Assembly (NCBI GenBank): GCA_002309615.1
Contig: DBXT01000016.1
Span: 1 to 8,220 of the forward strand
DNA: 8,220 nucleotides
Source of the DNA: Bacteroidales bacterium UBA1205
GTDB lineage: Bacteria > Bacteroidota > Bacteroidia > Bacteroidales > WCHB1-69
Direction of reading: 5' to 3'
Below the pieces are notes generated by a model that was given only the letters and a program-made list of their open reading frames with translations, made no database searches and had not been told where the DNA came from. Made by a program: the position numbers and the translations under genes. Below are positions 1-6,113 of the stretch, one piece after another (positions within the stretch are counted from its first letter, which is position 1; the number at the start of each line of letters is the position of its first letter).

Positions 1-9
1 GCGGGTTGC

Positions 10-591
10 TTAAAATTTCACTTTCATACCCATGCCGCCGTCTTCGGTGGGGGTGAGGTAGATGCTGGAGCGTTCTAAATCCATGATTTTTCCGGCTTTA
101 TCTATAAAATAAAAGCTTCGTAACAAGAAAAAAAGCCCTCCGGCGGTAATAACGCTACCACAAGAGAACATTATCCATTTTTGTGTTTCCGTACGTTCGG
201 GATATTTGTTTGCCAATGCAAACCCGTCGGTAAACGCACCTATAGTAGTGAGCGATAGCCCCCAATAAAAGTTTTTGCTGGCTTTACGAAGATAATAGCC
301 GGATGTTTTGGTAGCTAGTTCATCGTCAGACAGAGCATCCAATTGTTTCATGTGGATACGTTCATATCGCGTAGCCTCCCTGTAATTGGGTATATGACTG
401 GTTATCATGGTTTTTGGTATGGAAAAAATGTAGTTAAACCTATCTATGGTATAGCTGCTGTCGGTGATGTTCAACACTTTGCCGAATAGGGTGTCTGTGT
501 TATTGTTGAGTATGATAGCATCTATATATTGTTGGCTGTAAGCACATGGCAATAAGGCTAATAAAGCGATAATTATTCCTAAGCGTTTCAT
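10..591 (-). CDS. Uncharacterised secreted or envelope protein, 193 aa
   Basis: I do not recognise a named family. The protein begins with a clear signal peptide: MKR, a hydrophobic core at residues 4-17, and probable cleavage after AYS at about residue 19. Export from the cytoplasm is therefore likely. Residues 22-60 (IILNNNTDTLFGKVLNI and onward) resemble the short beta-rich modules of many Bacteroidota envelope proteins, in which a strand, an N/D-T turn and a G-K-V strand repeat; this is only a resemblance. Two hydrophobic, glycine-rich stretches at about 108-127 and 139-160 could be membrane segments. The C-terminus ends on alternating residues and Phe (GMKVKF), as in outer-membrane-associated proteins. 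It lies 101 bases downstream of lpxC on the same strand. No clear promoter is visible in the gap, so it may be read through from lpxC or have its own weak promoter. The start is the only one that gives a signal peptide. Confidence 0.75.
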   Translation of the reverse strand: MKRLGIIIALLALLPCAYSQQYIDAIILNNNTDTLFGKVLNITDSSYTIDRFNYIFSIPKTMITSHIPNYREATRYERIHMKQLDALSDDELATKTSGYYLRKASKNFYWGLSLTTIGAFTDGFALANKYPERTETQKWIMFSCGSVITAGGLFFLLRSFYFIDKAGKIMDLERSSIYLTPTEDGGMGMKVKF

Positions 592-692
592 GGTGGTGTT
601 TTGTTTTTAATTACGTATAAAACGATAAAATGTTACAAATATTGTGTGATTTTGTAAAATATATGTATAAATATGCTTATACGAAATTATCG

Positions 693-1604
693 CTATTTCA
701 AATATTGTTGATATATAAGTCGGGCCACTCCGGTGTTGATGTTATGTCCGGGGTAGTCGGCGGTGATTTTAGCTTGAACAGGCATGCCGATAAGGGCAAA
801 GTCGCCTATGATATCCAATAATTTATGGCGGGCGACTTCGTTGTCGAAATATAATCGGGTGTTTAATATGCCGTGAGTGTTTATTTTTATTTCCTCTTTT
901 CCGAAGAAATTGCACACTTCTTTTTTATCTTGTTCGCTGATATCGTTTTCTACATATACTATAGCATTTTCCACATCACCGCCTTTGATAAGACCGAGTT
1001 TGATAAGGGGAAGTATTTCGTGTAAAAAGCAGAAAGTGCGGCAGGGGGCAATTTGAGAGGCGTAGGTTGTCATATCGGAAAAGTCTGCCTGCTGTGCACC
1101 CAGCACTTTAGAATGGAAGTCCACATTGACATGCAAACTGAACTTATCGGCGGGTTCTATTAAGAATGCGGAATCGGAAGAGGGGTCTTTAAAATAAATG
1201 TTTTCTTTAGGTTGAAATATAGGTTGGGTTGCCTCTAATTCTTCTATTCCTGCTTGTAATATGGCATTAACAAAAGGTTCTGCATTGCCGGAGAGTATGG
1301 GTACTTCTTCTCCGTCGGTGTATATTTTGGCGTTGTAAATATTCATGCCGGCTAAAGCAGACATGAGATGTTCTATCGTTTTTACCTCAATGCCGGAAGT
1401 GGTATGTTGAATGGTGGTACCTCTGTTGGTTGCTCCCACGTGGTCGGGAGTGGCTTCTATACACGGAGTGCCGGCTATATCGTTGCGGTAAAATTTTATT
1501 CCGTGTCCGGCAGGGGCGGGCATACATCTCACACTGACTTTTTTTCCGCTATGCAAACCCTTGCCTTCAAGGAGGAATTCTTTTTTGATGGTTCTTTGTT
1601 TCAT
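693..1604 (-). CDS. lpxC: UDP-3-O-acyl-N-acetylglucosamine deacetylase LpxC (stand-alone)
   Basis: This zinc enzyme removes the N-acetyl group from UDP-3-O-acyl-GlcNAc, the committed step of lipid A synthesis in the cytoplasm. The 303-residue length matches single-domain LpxC (E. coli, 305). Visible signatures are E78-H79 in TIEHLMSAL (catalytic base and first zinc ligand, at the same numbers as E. coli), CRTF at 188-191 in the active site, H260 and D264 in RHKLLD (further zinc ligands), and H287 in GHNINT (catalytic His). The two repeated domains are complete, and the protein stops soon after the second one. Many Bacteroidota carry LpxC fused to a C-terminal FabZ dehydratase; here there is no FabZ portion, and the 101 bases after the stop are too short to hold one. 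The gene starts 20 bases after the M23 peptidase stop codon, so the two are probably one transcript. No Shine-Dalgarno sequence is seen. Confidence 0.97.
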   Translation of the reverse strand: MKQRTIKKEFLLEGKGLHSGKKVSVRCMPAPAGHGIKFYRNDIAGTPCIEATPDHVGATNRGTTIQHTTSGIEVKTIEHLMSALAGMNIYNAKIYTDGEEVPILSGNAEPFVNAILQAGIEELEATQPIFQPKENIYFKDPSSDSAFLIEPADKFSLHVNVDFHSKVLGAQQADFSDMTTYASQIAPCRTFCFLHEILPLIKLGLIKGGDVENAIVYVENDISEQDKKEVCNFFGKEEIKINTHGILNTRLYFDNEVARHKLLDIIGDFALIGMPVQAKITADYPGHNINTGVARLIYQQYLK

Positions 1605-1624
1605 GTTATATATAAAATATTGTG

Positions 1625-2521
1625 TTATTCTAATTTTATTTTTCTGCCCAAGGATAATATGTCGGTTTCTTTCATATTGTTAATCTTACACAATTTGCTT
1701 ATACTCACCCCGTAACATTTGGATATTTTGTATAGGTTGTCTCCTTTTACCACTATATGGTAGGTCTTTTTTGCAGGAGGAACAGGGGCGGGCATAACTA
1801 TGCTGTCTTTAACCGAGGGGGTAGTGTCTGTAGAAAAGTCTTCAAACAAATCGCTCAACATTTGTTTGTACGAAATGGCGTTGTCGGTAACAGCAGGTGC
1901 TCCTGCTTTGAATTTTTTATTGTGTACGCTCAGGGTATCGGATATCAACATCCGTTTGTCTATGTTGATGATGGTGGCAGGATTGAAGGGCTCGTATAGA
2001 AAACGTGTTTCAAAATGCAAGTGTTCGGTAGTGGCTCGCCCCGTGCGTCCGGCCAGTCCTATTAAATCGCCCGCCTTTACGAAGGTGTTTTCTTTTACGC
2101 ACACTTTGGATAAATGAGCGTAAAGGGTTTCTAATCCGTTTGCATGGCGAATCACCACCAATTTTCCGTATCCGTAATAACTTTCTTTGGCCATTCTCAC
2201 GCATCCGTCCCATGCGGCTACTATGCTGTCGCCCAAATTTTGTTTTAAATCCACCCCTGTGTGCATTCTGCCGCCGCGTGGTCCGTAAGGGGATATTAAT
2301 TTGGTGGCTTTGACACAAGGAAATACAAATGTGTTTTCCCCTTCGGTGTTCAAACACAGTGTATATTGACTATTGGTGAGCAAATAACCGGAATGGGTGT
2401 TGGTGTTATTCCATGAATTTTGATAATACTGTTTGGCGGGAATATCCTGTGCATATACAGACATAGTAAGAACGGCTAATAACCAAAAAGGATAATTGAT
2501 AAGATGTATATTGCGTTTCAT
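1625..2521 (-). CDS. Secreted M23 metallopeptidase with C-terminal LysM domain
   Basis: A 298-residue peptidoglycan-directed protein. Residues 1-24 are a signal peptide ending VYAQ. The M23 (lysostaphin/LytM) domain spans about 75-182 and retains its full active site: H87 and D91 in HTGVD and H169 in HLH as zinc ligands, with H136 (YAHL) and H167 as catalytic histidines. It is therefore probably an active endopeptidase cutting cross-links in the periplasm. A proline-containing linker at about 235-250 leads to a LysM domain at about 253-298 (YHIVVKGDNLYKISKCYGV), which binds glycan. An in-frame ATG 45 bases upstream (at 2566) would give a longer protein. I prefer 2521 because it leads directly into the signal peptide and because a TAnnTTTG promoter box lies at 2546-2553, inside the longer version. 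It is the first gene of a likely operon with lpxC. The cleaved bond is not predictable from sequence. Confidence 0.93.
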   Translation of the reverse strand: MKRNIHLINYPFWLLAVLTMSVYAQDIPAKQYYQNSWNNTNTHSGYLLTNSQYTLCLNTEGENTFVFPCVKATKLISPYGPRGGRMHTGVDLKQNLGDSIVAAWDGCVRMAKESYYGYGKLVVIRHANGLETLYAHLSKVCVKENTFVKAGDLIGLAGRTGRATTEHLHFETRFLYEPFNPATIINIDKRMLISDTLSVHNKKFKAGAPAVTDNAISYKQMLSDLFEDFSTDTTPSVKDSIVMPAPVPPAKKTYHIVVKGDNLYKISKCYGVSISKLCKINNMKETDILSLGRKIKLE

Positions 2522-2545
2522 ACTATGATTGCTTATTCTAAAAAG

Positions 2546-2553
2546 CAAAGATA
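2546..2553 (-). promoter_or_regulatory. Bacteroidota -7 promoter box for the M23-lpxC unit
   Basis: On the minus strand this reads TATCTTTG, an exact match to the Bacteroidota -7 consensus TAnnTTTG. It lies 24 bases upstream of the chosen M23 start codon. A T-rich GTTTATTTG stretch upstream may supply the -33 contact, but its spacing is not ideal. Transcription from here would start after the alternative upstream ATG, which supports the shorter protein. Confidence 0.6.
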
Positions 2554-2583
2554 CAACAAAAACCAATACAAATAAACCGAAAT

Positions 2584-2617
2584 AAAAAAAACATGGCTTA
2601 TTTTTGAGGTGCCATGC
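2584..2617 (-). terminator. Probable intrinsic terminator after the tRNA pair
   Basis: Read on the minus strand, CATGGC and GCCATG form a perfect 6-bp stem around a 13-base loop. A run of eight T follows at once (plus-strand A run 2584-2591). It lies about 32 bases beyond the 3' end of tRNA-Pro and before the M23 promoter, where a terminator for the tRNA transcript is expected. The short stem and long loop make it only moderately convincing. Confidence 0.5.
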
Positions 2618-2648
2618 TTATAACTTGTTGAATTGCAATATAGTTTTG

Positions 2649-2723
2649 TCGGGATAGCCTGATTCGAACAGGCGACCTCCTGCTCCCAAAGCAGGCGCGA
2701 TAACCGGACTACGCTATATCCCG
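2649..2723 (-). tRNA. tRNA-Pro (anticodon TGG)
   Basis: The minus strand folds into a complete cloverleaf of 75 nt. The acceptor CGGGATA pairs fully with TATCCCG, the discriminator is A (position 2649), the D stem is GCG/CGC, and the anticodon stem is CCTGC/GCAGG around loop TTTGGGA with anticodon TGG (plus 2686-2688). The T stem is GCCTG/CAGGC around TTCGAAT. The first pair C1-G72 and the A73 discriminator are as expected for bacterial tRNA-Pro. The 3' CCA is not encoded (CAA follows), so it must be added after transcription. It lies 10 bases downstream of tRNA-Ser on the same strand, so the two are very likely cut from one precursor. Confidence 0.97.
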
Positions 2724-2733
2724 TGCCATTGTG

Positions 2734-2820
2734 CGGAGAAGGGGGGATTCGAACCCCCGGTACCCTATCGGATACGACAGTTTAGCAAACTGCTGGTTTA
2801 AGCCACTCACCCACCTCTCC
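2734..2820 (-). tRNA. tRNA-Ser (anticodon GCT)
   Basis: A class II tRNA of 87 nt on the minus strand. The acceptor GGAGAGG pairs with CTTCTCC (one G-U), and the discriminator is G as usual for serine tRNA. The D stem is GGT/ACC. The anticodon stem GCAGT/ACTGT encloses loop TTGCTAA with anticodon GCT (plus 2784-2786), which reads AGC/AGU codons. A long variable arm (roughly plus 2759-2777) precedes the T stem GGGGG/CCCCC with loop TTCGAAT. The long variable arm plus G73 is the recognition pattern for seryl-tRNA synthetase. CCA is not encoded. It is the first gene of the Ser-Pro pair. Confidence 0.97.
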
Positions 2821-2844
2821 GTAGAGGTTAGAGAATTGAGAGTG

Positions 2845-2852
2845 CAAAGGTA
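2845..2852 (-). promoter_or_regulatory. -7 promoter box for the tRNA-Ser/tRNA-Pro pair
   Basis: The minus strand reads TACCTTTG, an exact match to TAnnTTTG. It lies 24 bases upstream of the mature 5' end of tRNA-Ser, leaving a short leader for RNase P to remove. I see no clear TTTG at -33, so the call rests on the -7 box and its position. Confidence 0.5.
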
Positions 2853-2940
2853 ACACTTTTTTTTGTCTTGTAGCTGATTGTGACAAAAAAAATAGTCCTG
2901 TTAAATGTATTTTATTGTTTGTCAAAATATTAAAGCCAAT

Positions 2941-2975
2941 AAAAAAACATCAAAGAATTTCTTTGATGTTTTTTT
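2941..2975 (-). terminator. Intrinsic terminator after the zinc-ribbon gene (symmetrical)
   Basis: A perfect 15-bp inverted repeat: A7 followed by CATCAAAG, a 5-base loop, then CTTTGATG followed by T7. On the minus strand it starts 20 bases past the zinc-ribbon stop codon and ends in a T run, so it should end the nif3-zinc-ribbon transcript. Because the A and T runs mirror each other it would also work on the plus strand, although no plus-strand gene ends here. Immediately past it is the tRNA promoter region. Confidence 0.85.
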
Positions 2976-2995
2976 ATGGTTTTAAAATCTTTGTT

Positions 2996-3814
2996 TTATT
3001 TGCCGGCTAATTCGGCAATTTCATCGTCTACCAATATTCTGCCGCAAAATTCACATACTATTACTTTTTTGTGCATTTTGATATCCAATTGTCGTTGCGG
3101 AGCTATTTTGCTAAAACAACCGCCACAGGCATTACGCTCTATTTTTACGGTTGCCAGCCCGTTACGCATACCTTTGCGAATACGATTAAATGCGGCAAGC
3201 ATGCGAGGCTCTATGTTCTTTTCCTGTTCTTCTATTTGTGCCCGCAATGCAGTTTCCTCTTGTTGCTTTTCGGCAATAATGGAGTCTAATTCTTCTTTTT
3301 TATTTTTCAGGGCTTCCTGATTAGTGTTTAATTCCGCTTGCAAGGCATTGATATCTTCTTGTTTGACGGCAATTTTTTCTTTTATTTCGTTAATTCTTTT
3401 TTCGTTTACCTTCACATCCAGTTCTTCGTATTCTATTTCTTTGCTTAAAGCATCGTATTCTCTGTTGTTGCGAACATTGTTAAGTTGCTCTTTGTATTTG
3501 GATGTGAGTGCTTGCGATTTTTCAATGGATTCTTTGTGCATACGAATTTGTTGTTCAAATTCCGTAATGTTTTCTTTGTATTTTTCCAAACGGGTTTGCA
3601 TACCAAGGCATTCATCTTCCAAATCGTTTACTTCCAAAGGGAGCTCACCTCTTTCTATTAATATTTTGTCTATTGCGGAATGGGTGGTTTGTAAACGGTA
3701 TAATGCCACTAAAGTGTTTAACACATTTTTATCGGCGTTGGTATCTTCCACGTGGTTATTGGAAGTGATGACGGGATCTGCTTTGCTATCGTTTGTTTTC
3801 TTTGTTGTTGCCAT
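2996..3814 (-). CDS. Coiled-coil protein with C-terminal C4 zinc ribbon
   Basis: A 272-residue cytoplasmic protein of the C4-type zinc-ribbon family (often annotated zf-RING_7/DUF164, putative nucleic-acid-binding). Residues 30-205 are almost entirely charged heptad-like helix (rich in E, K, Q), predicted to form a long antiparallel coiled coil. The family hallmark NNREYDAL lies at 116-123. The zinc ribbon follows at 229-260, with C230-x2-C233 and C254-x2-C257. Residues 1-28 are a polar, probably disordered tail. The biochemical role of the family is not established to my knowledge, and binding to nucleic acid is an inference from the ribbon. The gene begins 30 bases after the nif3 stop codon, so the two are very probably co-transcribed; this pairing recurs in bacteria and suggests linked function. 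A strong terminator follows. Confidence 0.93.
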   Translation of the reverse strand: MATTKKTNDSKADPVITSNNHVEDTNADKNVLNTLVALYRLQTTHSAIDKILIERGELPLEVNDLEDECLGMQTRLEKYKENITEFEQQIRMHKESIEKSQALTSKYKEQLNNVRNNREYDALSKEIEYEELDVKVNEKRINEIKEKIAVKQEDINALQAELNTNQEALKNKKEELDSIIAEKQQEETALRAQIEEQEKNIEPRMLAAFNRIRKGMRNGLATVKIERNACGGCFSKIAPQRQLDIKMHKKVIVCEFCGRILVDDEIAELAGK

Positions 3815-3844
3815 TTTTTTTTATAAAAAATTATTATTAAAAAT

Positions 3845-4942
3845 CTAAAAAAATTCAGTGGGATTTTTCTCCCGTAAAGAAACTGCAAAATTACTAAATT
3901 TTTCAATAAGTTGGTCAAAAATCAAATATTTTGTTTGTATTTCACTCTCGTAGTGACCGATATCGACCAATATAATGTCTTTTCCGTAGTCTATATATTG
4001 ATTGTGTTTGAATTCGGACGAAATAAATATGTCAGCACCGGCTTGTATGGCTTGCGGAATTAAAAAAGCGCCGCTTCCTCCGCAAATAGCGACTTTGGTA
4101 ATGATTTTACCGGTGTCGGCGGTAGAATATCTAAAATGTTTTAATTGCATGTTTTGTTTTAACATGGTAAAAAAATCCGTCAAAGGCATGGGGGCGGCTA
4201 ATAGGCCTATCATACCGGCACCTACAACGGGCAAGGTGTTTTTAAGCGGGTATAAATCAAATGCGGGTTCTTCATAAGGATGTACCGTTAGCAGTGCTTG
4301 TATTACTTCCTGTTGTTTGTAATCGGGAAAAATGGTTTCAATTTTTATTTCTTCCTCTTGGTGTATACAGTTGAGGTCTCCTACATAGGGATGGCTGCCT
4401 TCTAAAGCACGAAAAGTGCCGGTGCCGGATACATTGTAACTGCAGCTGTCGTACATGCCGATATGCCCGCAGCCGGCATCAAACAATGCATTTCTTACCT
4501 TGTCGGCATGCTTGGCGGGAACAAAAACGGAAAGTTTGGTAAGACGGTGGTCAACGGGTTGCAAAATACGGCAATGGTTCAGCCCCAAAAGACGGGCAAA
4601 TTGAGCATTTACCCCGTGGAGCATATTGTCCAAATTGGTGTGCATGGCATAGATACAGATATCATGTTTAACGGCTTTTATCAGCAGTCGCTCGGCAAGA
4701 GTATGCCCCGATATTTTTTTGAAGGCATGAAATATAAAAGGGTGATGGGTGATGATTAAGTTGGCATGCGTATCTATGGCTTCTTGTAGCACATTTTCGG
4801 TAAGGTCCAAACAAATAAGCCCGCGTTTGAATTCGGTGTCGGCATTGCCGACTATCAATCCTGCGTTGTCGTACGATTCTTGATAGGCAAGAGGAGCCCG
4901 ATTCTCCAAAAATTGAATGATATGCTGTATGCTTGTTTTCAT
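3845..4942 (-). CDS. Nif3-like dinuclear metal centre protein (YbgI/YqfO family)
   Basis: A 365-residue member of the Nif3/DUF34 family, whose members form hexameric toroids with a two-metal site in each subunit. Database names such as GTP cyclohydrolase 1 type 2 homologue are not well supported; the true substrate is unclear. The two Nif3 halves lie at about 1-130 and 236-350. Metal ligands visible are H66-H67 in THHP, D105 in HTNLD, and H330 with E334 in GHYESE. Other family signatures are SYDNAGL at 23-29 and ICGGSGA at 286-292. The middle section, about 135-235, ending HPYEEPAFDLYPL, is the PII/CutA-like insertion of the longer YqfO subtype, which the shorter E. coli YbgI lacks. It is first in an operon with the zinc-ribbon gene and is divergent from lpxK. 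The start follows a good promoter and a 20-odd-base leader, without Shine-Dalgarno. Confidence 0.94.
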   Translation of the reverse strand: MKTSIQHIIQFLENRAPLAYQESYDNAGLIVGNADTEFKRGLICLDLTENVLQEAIDTHANLIITHHPFIFHAFKKISGHTLAERLLIKAVKHDICIYAMHTNLDNMLHGVNAQFARLLGLNHCRILQPVDHRLTKLSVFVPAKHADKVRNALFDAGCGHIGMYDSCSYNVSGTGTFRALEGSHPYVGDLNCIHQEEEIKIETIFPDYKQQEVIQALLTVHPYEEPAFDLYPLKNTLPVVGAGMIGLLAAPMPLTDFFTMLKQNMQLKHFRYSTADTGKIITKVAICGGSGAFLIPQAIQAGADIFISSEFKHNQYIDYGKDIILVDIGHYESEIQTKYLIFDQLIEKFSNFAVSLREKNPTEFF

Positions 4943-4970
4943 GGTGATGATAATTTCTTATTTGAATGTT

Positions 4971-5003
4971 CAAAATTACAAAAAAAAATGATACATTAGC
5001 AAA
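4971..5003 (-). promoter_or_regulatory. Promoter of the nif3-zinc-ribbon operon
   Basis: On the minus strand a TTTG (plus 5000-5003) is followed after 21 bases by TAATTTTG (plus 4971-4978). These match the Bacteroidota -33 TTTG and -7 TAnnTTTG elements at about the right spacing. The -7 box ends 28 bases before the nif3 ATG, giving a leader of about 20 bases. The rest of the 133-base divergent region is very AT-rich; I could not find an equally good promoter facing lpxK. Confidence 0.65.
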
Positions 5004-5075
5004 AATTTTCTTTTTAATTTTTAACAAGAAGAGAGTGATTTTAAAATATTGAAAACAAGCAATATAAAGCTTTAA

Positions 5076-6113
5076 ATGAAGAAGATATTATTTCCGATTT
5101 CCTTTCTTTGGGGATGCTTTATGCATTTGAGAAGAAAGTATTATAACGCAAAAGGCAGAACATCGTTTGATTTGCCTGTCATTTGTGTCGGAAATTTATG
5201 TGTTGGAGGTTCGGGCAAAACACCTCACGTGGAATATCTTATTCGCTTATTGTCAAAAGATAGAAATGTGGCCACATTGTCTCGCGGTTATGGTCGTAGA
5301 ACAGAAGGTTTCTTGTTGGCCGACAGCCGCTCTACGGTGTTTGACGTGGGAGATGAACCTTTGTCTTATTACAAAAAATATCCTTCTGTAACGGTGTCGG
5401 TATGTGAAGACAGGGTGAAGGGTATTAATACCTTAAGAAGTCTGTTACCGGAAACGGATGTAATCATATTGGATGACGCTTATCAGCATTTGGCCGTAAG
5501 GGCAGGTTTAAATATTTTATTAACAGACTATTATAACATCTATCCTAAAGATGCCGTGATGCCCATGGGAAGTTTAAGAGAATGGTCGTCAGCGGCTAAG
5601 GAAGCGGATATTATAGTGATTACCAAAACACCCAAGGTGATGACAGTAATGGACGAAGCCTTGTTACGAGATTTAATCAAGCCGTTGCCTCATCAGCGTT
5701 TGTATTTTTCGTATATAGAATTCGGCAATATGATACCGCTGACAGAGGTGGCAGCCAATATTCCTTTGCAAACGATAAAAAGTGTGGTCACCATCACCGG
5801 CATAGCTAATCCTTACCCGTTGATGGTGCATCTGGGTTCTTATTATGAAAAAGAGCATATTACCTTTCCCGACCATCATCAGTTTACCGTAAAGGACATA
5901 GAAAGAGTGAAGCTTGCATTGGATAGATTGCTGACTCATAACAAGGCGGTAATTACTACCGAAAAAGATGCTATGCGTTTGATGTGCAGTGATTTGATAG
6001 AACATGTAAGAACATTGCCTTTGTTTTATATTCCCATAGAAGTGAGAATGCATAACAATTGCAAGCATGCGTTTGATAAACAAGTAATAGATTATGTTGA
6101 AAAAAATAAATGA
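5076..6113 (+). CDS. lpxK: Tetraacyldisaccharide 4'-kinase LpxK
   Basis: This inner-membrane kinase transfers phosphate from ATP to the 4' position of tetraacyldisaccharide-1-phosphate, making lipid IVA. The 345 residues fit the family. A hydrophobic amphipathic N-terminus (about 1-18) anchors it to the membrane. The Walker A loop is GNLCVGGSGKTP at 39-50, with K48 and T49 binding ATP. SRGYGR lies at 69-74, GDEP at 92-95 (D93 in the position of the proposed catalytic Asp), the Walker B-like ILDDAYQH at 131-138, PMGSLRE at 163-169, and TTEKDAMR at 294-301. The usual DDG at the Walker B-like site reads DDA here. The gene is first in a tight plus-strand group; its last 20 bases overlap the purine nucleoside phosphorylase gene in another frame, which suggests translational coupling. 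With lpxC on the opposite strand this gives two lipid A steps in one neighbourhood. Confidence 0.96.
   Translation: MKKILFPISFLWGCFMHLRRKYYNAKGRTSFDLPVICVGNLCVGGSGKTPHVEYLIRLLSKDRNVATLSRGYGRRTEGFLLADSRSTVFDVGDEPLSYYKKYPSVTVSVCEDRVKGINTLRSLLPETDVIILDDAYQHLAVRAGLNILLTDYYNIYPKDAVMPMGSLREWSSAAKEADIIVITKTPKVMTVMDEALLRDLIKPLPHQRLYFSYIEFGNMIPLTEVAANIPLQTIKSVVTITGIANPYPLMVHLGSYYEKEHITFPDHHQFTVKDIERVKLALDRLLTHNKAVITTEKDAMRLMCSDLIEHVRTLPLFYIPIEVRMHNNCKHAFDKQVIDYVEKNK

Noticed and set aside
664..681. Inverted repeat GTATAA/TTATAC just after the lpxC stop codon
   Set aside because: The stem is six weak pairs with one G-C each side and no clean T run, so it is not enough to call a terminator in such AT-rich DNA.
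630..821. Plus-strand open frame of 63 codons across the end of lpxC
   Set aside because: More than half of it is antisense to lpxC and it has no supporting signal.
2010..2357. Minus-strand open frame of 115 codons in a second frame within the M23 gene
   Set aside because: The M23 active-site motifs are all in the other frame. This one is Arg/His-rich and looks like an out-of-frame reading.
2522..2995. Possible integration site or mobile-element scar around the tRNA genes
   Set aside because: Both tRNAs are complete, no duplicated tRNA end, integrase or direct repeat is visible, and the flanking genes are ordinary housekeeping genes.
3324..3848. Plus-strand open frame of 174 codons opposite the zinc-ribbon gene
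   Set aside because: Its Ser, Leu and Phe richness is simply the antisense of Glu/Lys-rich coiled-coil codons, so it is a shadow of that gene.
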